A program made the translations under genes and the position numbers. A stretch of DNA of 8,305 nucleotides, from positions 1 through 8,305 of the forward strand of contig JAGQJJ010000135.1 in assembly GCA_020430675.1 (NCBI GenBank). Direction: 5' to 3'. This DNA comes from Myxococcales bacterium (GTDB lineage Bacteria > Myxococcota > Bradymonadia > UBA7976 > UBA1532). Below, piece by piece: positions 1-5,614 of this stretch. Within the stretch, counting starts at the first letter, position 1; each line of letters opens with the position of its first letter. The notes below the pieces were generated by a model, which was given only the letters and a program-made list of their open reading frames with translations, searched no databases and had not been told where the DNA came from.

Positions 1-1
1 G

Positions 2-223
2 CGCGACTCGGAGTCGGGCGAACAGGTGCAGATCAACTGTGGCGTGGACGACCCCGGCCGCGGCGAGCTGATCCTGCCCGCCGATCTGGTCGCCGGCCTG
101 CCGACCAACGACGACTTCCGCCAGCTTACGGTGCTTTGGGGCATCGACCGCGTCGATCTGCCCGCGCCCGACCCAGGCTCGTTCACCCGCTCGGTCGCGC
201 TGGTGCTTCGGCTCGACCTATAG
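2..223 (+). CDS. C-terminal end of an unidentified, probably exported protein (partial)
   Basis: The frame is open from the left window edge (first full codon at 2) to TAG at 221-223, giving 73 residues. It begins RDSESGEQVQINCGVDD and ends SVALVLRLDL. An internal GTG at 26 is in frame, but nothing suggests it is the true start, because the frame continues upstream of it. The fragment is short, alternates hydrophobic and polar residues like a beta-sandwich, and has one cysteine (INCG). It resembles in style the C-termini of secreted or lipid-anchored hypothetical proteins of Myxococcota, but I recognise no family and assign no function. Its last codon lies inside the convergent MCE gene, a 6-base tail-to-tail overlap. 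That it is coding is fairly secure from the codon pattern and the clean stop; its cellular location is a guess. Confidence 0.6.
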   Translation, partial: RDSESGEQVQINCGVDDPGRGELILPADLVAGLPTNDDFRQLTVLWGIDRVDLPAPDPGSFTRSVALVLRLDL

Positions 224-1693
224 CGAGGGCGTCGGCGCGGTGGTGAGGATGGCCTTCAGATCCTCATCATTGAACCGGATGCCCACCCCGATGAAGCCAT
301 CGGTGAGATCCTCATTGAAGACCTCGTCGACGCCGGCGGCGATGTACAGGTGCGTGAAGAACATGTACAGCGCGCTGAGCCGCAGGCGCGGGTGCTCGGC
401 GGCGTCGAAGGCGAAGAGATCGGCCGAGATCTCGAGCTGGTCATCGAAGAAGTGCAGGTCGAGGCCCAGGCCGCCGGTGTTTTCGATGATGCCGATGCGC
501 CCCGTCGCGAAGTAGATGCGCTTGGCAAACTCAAGCGAGAGCCGGAAGCGGTCTTCGGTGCTCTGGATCGTCTGGTTTTCGACCGTACCGTCGGTGTTGA
601 CCACCTTCCGCACCACCTCGGTTCGACCGCGCGGGTCGTCGACCAGCTGGAGCATATAGTACTTGTCGGGCCGCGGCTGCAGCCGCAGCTCGGCCGCGTT
701 GCGCACGTCACCGCGCCCGAAATAATAGTCGCTGCGCATGGCGACAATCGTCTGCAAGCGCGTGATCTGTTTGATGAACTGCCCCGATTCTTCAACCAGA
801 TCGTTTACATTGTTGACCAATCGGTCATCATTGATCAGCTTGCCGATCGTGCCCTGGCCCTCATCGACCTTGCGAGCGATGTTCTCCGCGTGGCCCAGCG
901 TGGTCTCCAGCTTGTCGAGCGAGCTTTGCAGGCGGTTGACCGCGCCTTTGACGCCTTCGAAGCCCTCCGAGACGTTGCCCGAGTTCTCGCCGACGATCTC
1001 GCGCACATTGGCCGCGACGGCGCGGGCGTCGGTCAAAATCTGGCGCGCGTCGCGGCGGAACTCATCGGTGAAGCGCCGCGCGTCGTCGGTGACCTTGACC
1101 ACGTTGTCGACCACCCGATCGACCTTGGGCCCGCTGCGCTTCACCGCGTCGGCCACATCGGCGACGGTGCGGTTGATGTTCTCCAGGATGGCGACCAGCC
1201 GCTCCTCGCCGCTCTCGCTGCTGACCACGCGCTTGATCGACTCGGTGATCGAGGTGACGTTTTTGGTGATGGCCTTGAGGTCGTTGATCAGGTCGGCCGG
1301 CGCGACGTCGTAGTCGATATTGCGAATCTCGTCGCCGTCGCGCAGCACCTTGCCGGTATAGCCGGGCGTGAGCTGCAGGAAATACTCGCCGAGCAGGCTC
1401 GCCTGCCGCTTGGCGATGCGCGCGTCGTCGCGCAGGGGGGTGTTGACCCGCAACCAGACCCGCGCGTTGTGGCCGTCGAGCTCGATCTTGTCGATCTGGC
1501 CCACGTTGATGCCGGCGATGGTGACCCGTGACTTCTCGGCGAGGCCGCCGACGTCCTTGAAGATGGCGTAGACCCGGTAGCCGCTGGGGTCGTTGCCGAT
1601 GCCCTCTTCGATGCGGCCGAACATCCAGAAGAACGCGCCGAGCGCGATGATGACCAGCAGGCCGACCTTGAAGGGGGTGACAATCTCCTTCAT
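218..1693 (-). CDS. MlaD/MCE-family lipid transport protein with long helical region and C-terminal beta domain
   Basis: This 491-residue protein is an MCE-family periplasmic subunit of a lipid transporter. Residues 8-26 are one N-terminal membrane anchor (KVGLLVIIALGAFFWMFG). Residues 39-111 form a single MCE domain, with the family signatures KDVGGL, VTIAGINVGQIDKIEL and LLGEYFLQLTPG. Residues 133-320 are charged and heptad-like, predicted helical or coiled coil, and include the GQGTIGKLINDD motif (279-290) often seen in long MCE proteins. Residues 321-475 are beta-rich with alternating strands and end in GVGIRFNDEDLK, consistent with an outer-membrane-facing or barrel-like end; that reading is inferred. 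E. coli MlaD is about 180 residues, so this is a needle-type MCE protein. The ATG at 1693 overlaps the permease stop as TGATG, and no Shine-Dalgarno is visible upstream, so translation is probably coupled. An N-terminal signal anchor directly after the start supports this start. MCE assignment is strong; substrate is unknown (phospholipid expected from the family). Confidence 0.93.
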   Translation of the reverse strand: MKEIVTPFKVGLLVIIALGAFFWMFGRIEEGIGNDPSGYRVYAIFKDVGGLAEKSRVTIAGINVGQIDKIELDGHNARVWLRVNTPLRDDARIAKRQASLLGEYFLQLTPGYTGKVLRDGDEIRNIDYDVAPADLINDLKAITKNVTSITESIKRVVSSESGEERLVAILENINRTVADVADAVKRSGPKVDRVVDNVVKVTDDARRFTDEFRRDARQILTDARAVAANVREIVGENSGNVSEGFEGVKGAVNRLQSSLDKLETTLGHAENIARKVDEGQGTIGKLINDDRLVNNVNDLVEESGQFIKQITRLQTIVAMRSDYYFGRGDVRNAAELRLQPRPDKYYMLQLVDDPRGRTEVVRKVVNTDGTVENQTIQSTEDRFRLSLEFAKRIYFATGRIGIIENTGGLGLDLHFFDDQLEISADLFAFDAAEHPRLRLSALYMFFTHLYIAAGVDEVFNEDLTDGFIGVGIRFNDEDLKAILTTAPTPSL

Positions 1694-2472
1694 CAGAACA
1701 TCATCGCGGTCAGGAAGTAGTCGGCGATCAGGATCATGACGCTGCTGACCACCACCGACTGCGTCGTGGCCAACCCGACGCCGCGGGCACCACCCGAGGC
1801 ATAGAAGCCCTTATAGCACCCCACCATGGTCAGGATGCCGCCGAACACGCAGGCCTTGATCAGCCCGCTCGTCAGGTCGTCGGGGTCGACGAACCAGTAG
1901 ACCTTCTCCAAGAAGATGCCCTCGTCGATGTTCAGCAGCACGACCGCAACCACATAGCTGCCGACCATGCCGATCAACGTGAACAGGGCGCTGAGCGCCG
2001 GCACCATGATCAAGCCGGCCAGAAAACGCGGCACGATGAGGTATTGCACCGGGTTGACCGCCATCGTGTACAGCGCGTCGATCTGCTCGGTGACCCGCAT
2101 GGTGCCAAGCTCGGTTGCGATGCCGCTGCCGGCGCGGCCGGTGACCATCAGGCCGGTGAGCACGGGCGACAGCTCGCGGGCGAGCGAGATGGCCACCGTG
2201 CTGCCGACGAGGCTCTCAGCGTTGAACAGGCGAAACGCGCCGACGCCCTGCAACGAGAAGACGGCGCCGGTGAAGATGCCGGTGAGCAGCACGATGAAGA
2301 GGCTGCCGACGCCGACAAACTCCATGGCCTGAAAGAAGATGCGCAGGCGCCACGGTGGGCGCGGGATCCAGACCAGGGTCTCGATCAACAGCAACGCGGC
2401 GCGGCCGAGCCCCTCGATGATGTCGATGACCCGCTGGCCGATCGCTTCGATGAACCGCTGAAGCGGGCGCAC
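1693..2472 (-). CDS. mlaE: MlaE/YrbE-family ABC transporter permease
   Basis: This 259-residue integral inner-membrane protein has the length typical of MlaE (about 260). It would form the permease dimer of an MCE lipid transporter. Residues 1-49 contain the amphipathic interfacial helices, and a hydrophobic core follows from about 53. The family signature runs from REL.P (99-103) through the small-residue stretch GRAGSGIATELGTMRVTEQIDAL (112-134, quoted in part), then NPVQYLIVPR (140-149). The C-terminus (237-259) is hydrophobic. The start is GTG at 2472: an in-frame TGA lies upstream with no other start codon between, and the ATG at 2474 is out of frame. The ribosome site is a poor G-run just upstream. 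The stop (TGA, 1695-1693) overlaps the MCE gene start by one base. No ATPase gene lies on either side: the next gene upstream is divergent trkA. Whether the system is of Mla type or another MCE type cannot be settled from the permease alone. Confidence 0.93.
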   Translation of the reverse strand: MRPLQRFIEAIGQRVIDIIEGLGRAALLLIETLVWIPRPPWRLRIFFQAMEFVGVGSLFIVLLTGIFTGAVFSLQGVGAFRLFNAESLVGSTVAISLARELSPVLTGLMVTGRAGSGIATELGTMRVTEQIDALYTMAVNPVQYLIVPRFLAGLIMVPALSALFTLIGMVGSYVVAVVLLNIDEGIFLEKVYWFVDPDDLTSGLIKACVFGGILTMVGCYKGFYASGGARGVGLATTQSVVVSSVMILIADYFLTAMMF

Positions 2473-2501
2473 ATCCCCCCCGACCCGGTGTTGGAATCGA
2501 C

Positions 2502-2531
2502 GGTGTAGTCACACCCGGGCGGCGGTGTCAA
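2502..2531 (-). promoter_or_regulatory. Candidate sigma70-type promoter for the mlaE-MCE operon
   Basis: On the minus strand there is a perfect -35 hexamer TTGACA (plus-strand 2526-2531), an 18-base spacer, and a weak -10 TACACC (2502-2507, three of six matches). Initiation would fall near 2495, leaving a leader of about 23 bases before the GTG at 2472. The exact -35 in GC-rich DNA and its position support it; the poor -10 lowers confidence. Confidence 0.4.
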
Positions 2532-2545
2532 CGCGCGGGCGGGGG

Positions 2546-2573
2546 TTGTGCCGCAACCGCAACGGCGTAAGAT
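2546..2573 (+). promoter_or_regulatory. Candidate sigma70-type promoter for trkA-trkH
   Basis: A -35-like TTGTGC (2546-2551) is followed after 16 bases by TAAGAT (2568-2573, four of six matches to TATAAT). Initiation would fall near 2580, about 30 bases upstream of GTG 2611. This placement would exclude the earlier in-frame GTG at 2548 from the transcript. It lies back-to-back with the promoter of the divergent operon, the two -35 boxes being 14 bases apart. Confidence 0.4.
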
Positions 2574-2596
2574 CGCGCCACACGGATTCGCCGCCT

Positions 2597-2603
2597 GGGG
2601 GAA
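2597..2603 (+). promoter_or_regulatory. Ribosome binding site that sets the trkA start
   Basis: The purine run GGGGGAA ends seven bases before GTG 2611. TrkA proteins begin directly with the first Rossmann strand (here VKILIVGAGEVG), so this site and the family's N-terminus agree on 2611. No comparable site precedes GTG 2548. Confidence 0.6.
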
Positions 2604-2610
2604 CACGCGG

Positions 2611-3981
2611 GTGAAGATCCTGATCGTCGGCGCCGGCGAGGTCGGCTTCAACATCGCCGCCCGCCTCGTCGCCGAAGGGCATGATGTCGTCATCATCGAT
2701 CGCGACGAGACGGTGCTCAACCGCGCGGTCGAGGCGCTCGACATGCAGGGCCTGCGCGGCCACGGCGCGCGGCCGAGCGTGCTCGAAGAGGCCGGCATCG
2801 CTGAGGCGGGCATGCTGGTGGCGGTCACCGACTCGGACGAGGTCAACATGGTCGCCTGCCTGACCGCGGCCATCCTCGGGCGGCGCGACGTGATCAAGGT
2901 CGCCCGGCTGCGCGACCAGAGCTACCTCGACCCGCGCATCATCGGTCATGACCGGGTGGCCATCGACCTGGCGATCAACCCCGAGCGGGTCAGCGCCGAC
3001 AAGATCCTGAGCCTGCTGCGTTATCCCGAAGTCACCGAGATGATCGAGTTCGCCCACGGCCGGGTGCAGCTCCTGGGCATCGAGGTGGCGCCGACCTCGC
3101 CGCTGGCCGGCATGCGGCTTCTCGACCTGCCCGAACGCATCCTGTCGGCCGAGCTGCTCGTCGCGGCCATTCGGCGTGAAGGCAAGGCGATCATCCCGCG
3201 CGGCGCCGACGTCATCCTGCCGGGCGACGAGCTGTATCTGGTGGCGCCGGTCGACGAGGTGGAGAACGTGCTGCGCGCCGCGGGCGTGCAGGTGCTGCCC
3301 ATCACCCGGGTCGCCATCTTCGGCGGCACCAAGATCGGCCGGTTTCTCGCCGAAGACCTCAGCGGAATGGGCATGCGGCCCAAGCTGTTCGAGGCCGATC
3401 CGCGGCTCGCGCGCTGGTTGTCGGAGCAGCTGCCCGATGTGGTCGTGGTCAATGGCAGCCCGACCGACGCGACGCTGCTGCAAGAGGAGAACATCGGCGA
3501 GATGCAGGCGGTGATCGCCTGCGGCCGCGCCGAAGAGGTCAACGTGATGTCGGCGCTGCTCGCCCGCCGCATGGGCGCGCGGCGCATCATCGCCACGACG
3601 AACCGCACCGATTATCAGCCGCTCATCAAGTCGATCGGCTTCGACGTGTGCATCAGCCCACGGCTGATGGCGGTCAGCTCGATCATGCACTTCATCCGCC
3701 GCGGCCGCGTGGTGGCGGTGCAAGCGCTGGGCGACGACGACCAGGCCGAGGCGCTGGAGTTTGAGGCGCAGCTGACCAGCGAGGCGGTGGGCATCCCGCT
3801 CTCGGCGCTGCGCCTGCCGCCAGGCGTGCTCATCGCGGCGCTGATCCGGGGCGAGGTGGTGCTCGTGCCGCGCGGCAGCACGGTGATCGAAGAGGGCGAC
3901 CATGTGCTGGTCGTCTGCCGCACCGCGGTCATCCCCGATGTCGAGCGCATCTTGCAGCGCCGCGTCGACCGGGGCGCCTGA
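2611..3981 (+). CDS. trkA: Trk potassium uptake system regulatory subunit TrkA
   Basis: TrkA is the cytosolic ring that binds NAD(H) or ATP/ADP and gates the TrkH potassium channel. The product is 456 residues, close to E. coli TrkA (458). It has the duplicated RCK layout. The first Rossmann domain is at 1 to about 120, with GAGEVG at 7-12 and acidic D30 at the end of the second strand. The first TrkA-C domain is at about 140-223. The second Rossmann domain begins at 234 with VAIFGGTKIG, and E261 marks its second strand end. The second TrkA-C domain is at about 374-440 (EGDHVLVVC near its end). In the second nucleotide motif the middle glycine of GxGxxG is threonine (T240), so that site may be altered. 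I chose GTG 2611 over in-frame GTG 2548 because the extra 21 residues are non-homologous in character and a good ribosome site precedes 2611. The stop overlaps trkH as TGATG, indicating coupled translation and a two-subunit complex. Identification is secure. Confidence 0.96.
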   Translation: MKILIVGAGEVGFNIAARLVAEGHDVVIIDRDETVLNRAVEALDMQGLRGHGARPSVLEEAGIAEAGMLVAVTDSDEVNMVACLTAAILGRRDVIKVARLRDQSYLDPRIIGHDRVAIDLAINPERVSADKILSLLRYPEVTEMIEFAHGRVQLLGIEVAPTSPLAGMRLLDLPERILSAELLVAAIRREGKAIIPRGADVILPGDELYLVAPVDEVENVLRAAGVQVLPITRVAIFGGTKIGRFLAEDLSGMGMRPKLFEADPRLARWLSEQLPDVVVVNGSPTDATLLQEENIGEMQAVIACGRAEEVNVMSALLARRMGARRIIATTNRTDYQPLIKSIGFDVCISPRLMAVSSIMHFIRRGRVVAVQALGDDDQAEALEFEAQLTSEAVGIPLSALRLPPGVLIAALIRGEVVLVPRGSTVIEEGDHVLVVCRTAVIPDVERILQRRVDRGA

Positions 3982-5579
3982 TGCAGCGCCGCCTGAGCTG
4001 GCTGCTGCGCCTGGGCCTGATCGGCCACCTGACCGGCGCGCTGATGGTCATCCTGGCGCTGACCATGGTGCCGAGCGCAGCGTTGGCCTGGTACGACCAC
4101 GCGCCCGACCTGCGCGGCATCGTCTACGCGGCGGGCGTCTCGGCGGCGCTGGGCCTGCTGCTCTTCGCGGCGACGCGGCGGGTGGCGCGCACGGTGCACA
4201 TCGGGCATCGCGAGGGCTTCCTCATCGTCAGCATCGGCTGGTGGGTCTCGGGGCTGGTGGGCGCGCTGCCGTACTGGCTTTATGCGCACACCGCGCCGGG
4301 CGACGTGTGCACGGTGGCCGGATTTGCCGCCGGCAACGGGCTGGCGCTGCCGATCGGCGCCGACTTCTGCTCGTTCACCCACTGCGCCTTCGAGTCGATC
4401 AGCGGGTTCACCACCACCGGGGCCAGCATCGTCTCCGACGGGCTCTGGGGCGACATCGCCGGCCTCACCCCCGACGGCCGCCTGGGCCTGCCGCGCGGCA
4501 TCCTGCTCTGGCGGGCCATGACCCACTTTGTCGGCGGCATGGGCATCATCGTGCTCGGGGTGGCCATCCTGCCGCTGCTCGGCGTCGGCGGCATGCAGCT
4601 CTTCAAGGCCGAGGTGCCCGGGCCGACGACCGACAAGCTCGCGCCGCGGGTGGGCGAGACGGCCAAGCTGCTTTGGAAGGTGTACCTGCTGCTCAGCGCG
4701 GTGCACTTCGTCTTCCTCAGCGCCGGCGGCATGAGCTCGTTTGAAGCCGTCTGCCACACCATGGCGACCATGGCCACCGGCGGCTTCAGCACCCGCGCCG
4801 CCAGCGTCGCCGGCTTTCACAGCCCCTATTTCGAATGGGTCATCACGGTGTTCATGTTCCTCGCCGGCATGAACTTCACCTTGCATTTCATGGCTTTGCG
4901 CGGTCGATTGTCGACGTATCGCGACGACCCCGAGTTTCGCGCCTACGCGGTGATGTGCGTCGGCGCGGTGGTGGCCATCGCGGTGGCCCTGCTCGCCGCC
5001 GGTCAGGGCTTCGGCGTGGGCGAGGCGTTCCGGGTGGCCGCCTTCCAGGCCATCTCGATCGTCACCACCACCGGCTACGCCAGCTTCGACTTCGAGGTGT
5101 GGACCTATGCCCCGGTGGCGCTGATGGTGCTGCTCGGCCTGTTTTTTGTCGGCGGCTGCGCGGGCTCGACCGGCGGCGGCATCAAGGTGGTGCGCCACGT
5201 CATCATCGCGCGGCTGTGGCTGCGCGAGCTGTTCTTCCTCTCGCACCCGCACGCCGTACGCCCGGTGCGCCTCGGCGGGCGCAGCGTGCCGCCCGAGGTG
5301 CTGCGCTCGATCGCGGGTTTTGCGGGCGCTTATATGGCGCTGTTGACCATCGGCACCGCCTTCATCTGCGTCGACGGCCAGGATCTGCTCACCGCCTTCA
5401 CCGCCGCCGCTTCGTGCCTGGGCAATATCGGCCCCGGATTGGGCGATGTGGGGCCCTACGACAACTACGCGGGGCTCGGCGTCGCCTCAAAATGGGCCGG
5501 CATGTGGCTGATGATTTTGGGTAGATTGGAAATATATACATTGCTCGTCCTGCTCAGCCCCTCCTTCTGGCGCCGTTGA
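3981..5579 (+). CDS. trkH: Trk/Ktr-family potassium channel subunit TrkH
   Basis: This 532-residue inner-membrane protein is the ion-conducting subunit of the Trk potassium uptake system. Four pore-loop repeats are visible, each with its filter glycine: SGFTTTGAS (G147), MATGGFST (G267), IVTTTGYAS (G365) and CLGNIGPG (G481). The family gating loop follows the third pore as FFVGGCAGSTGGGIKVVR (388-405), and the C-terminus carries GRLEIYTLLVLL. THFVGGMGIIVL (181-192) is another TrkH signature. Compared with E. coli-type TrkH, both loops around the first pore look enlarged: about 103-133 (with C110 and C130) and about 152-172. The ATG at 3981 shares its A with the trkA stop, and GGGG at 3971-3974 gives a ribosome site six bases upstream. 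A short AT-rich stretch with unusual codons lies near the 3' end (5511-5542). Function is secure; ion selectivity (K+ alone or with Na+) is inferred from the family. Confidence 0.96.
   Translation: MQRRLSWLLRLGLIGHLTGALMVILALTMVPSAALAWYDHAPDLRGIVYAAGVSAALGLLLFAATRRVARTVHIGHREGFLIVSIGWWVSGLVGALPYWLYAHTAPGDVCTVAGFAAGNGLALPIGADFCSFTHCAFESISGFTTTGASIVSDGLWGDIAGLTPDGRLGLPRGILLWRAMTHFVGGMGIIVLGVAILPLLGVGGMQLFKAEVPGPTTDKLAPRVGETAKLLWKVYLLLSAVHFVFLSAGGMSSFEAVCHTMATMATGGFSTRAASVAGFHSPYFEWVITVFMFLAGMNFTLHFMALRGRLSTYRDDPEFRAYAVMCVGAVVAIAVALLAAGQGFGVGEAFRVAAFQAISIVTTTGYASFDFEVWTYAPVALMVLLGLFFVGGCAGSTGGGIKVVRHVIIARLWLRELFFLSHPHAVRPVRLGGRSVPPEVLRSIAGFAGAYMALLTIGTAFICVDGQDLLTAFTAAASCLGNIGPGLGDVGPYDNYAGLGVASKWAGMWLMILGRLEIYTLLVLLSPSFWRR
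5511..5542 (+). promoter_or_regulatory. AT-rich islet at the 3' end of trkH, possible promoter for the fibre operon
   Basis: Twenty-four of 32 bases are A or T here, inside otherwise strongly GC-rich coding sequence. It includes TATATACA (5533-5540), resembling a -10 element, but no well-spaced -35 hexamer (TTGGGT at 5517-5522 is too close). Initiation here would leave a leader of about 70 bases before ATG 5615. The call rests mainly on base composition. Confidence 0.25.
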
Positions 5580-5595
5580 CCCGCTCTGTCGGGTC
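5578..5595 (+). other. Short hairpin between trkH and the fibre gene
   Basis: GACCCG (5578-5583) and CGGGTC (5590-5595) form a perfect six-base stem around the loop CTCTGT. The stem includes the last two bases of the trkH stop codon and ends just before the fibre ribosome site. No T-run follows, so it is not a standard intrinsic terminator. It might weakly attenuate read-through or protect an RNA end. Confidence 0.3.
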
Positions 5596-5600
5596 CGGTG

Positions 5601-5607
5601 GAAAGGA
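5601..5607 (+). promoter_or_regulatory. Ribosome binding site that sets the fibre gene start
   Basis: GAAAGGA ends seven bases before ATG 5615. The longer reading from TTG 5576 would start inside the trkH stop region and place 13 polar residues ahead of an otherwise perfect signal peptide, so 5615 is preferred. Confidence 0.65.
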
Positions 5608-5614
5608 CTCGACG

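Noticed and set aside
200..240. Terminator hairpin between the convergent genes
   Set aside because: Only a four-base CTCG/CGAG stem with an eight-base loop and no T-run can be drawn.
350..1531. Long plus-strand open frame opposite the MCE gene
   Set aside because: It mirrors the MCE gene's codon pattern in GC-rich DNA, has biased low-complexity composition and no recognisable domain. The minus-strand MCE domain is unambiguous.
2548..2610. Longer TrkA from GTG 2548
   Set aside because: The added 21 residues do not fit the family's N-terminus, GTG 2548 overlaps the candidate -35 box, and a good ribosome site precedes GTG 2611.
2509..3903. 464-residue minus-strand open frame opposite trkA
   Set aside because: His/Arg/Asp-rich composition typical of an antisense shadow; the plus strand encodes a complete TrkA.
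3615..5252. 545-residue minus-strand open frame opposite trkA/trkH
   Set aside because: It crosses two well-identified genes and shows only low-complexity His/Ala/Arg sequence.
5526..5544. Sigma54-like promoter (TGGAAA...TTGC) before the fibre gene
   Set aside because: The GG and GC elements are 13 bases apart rather than the required 10.
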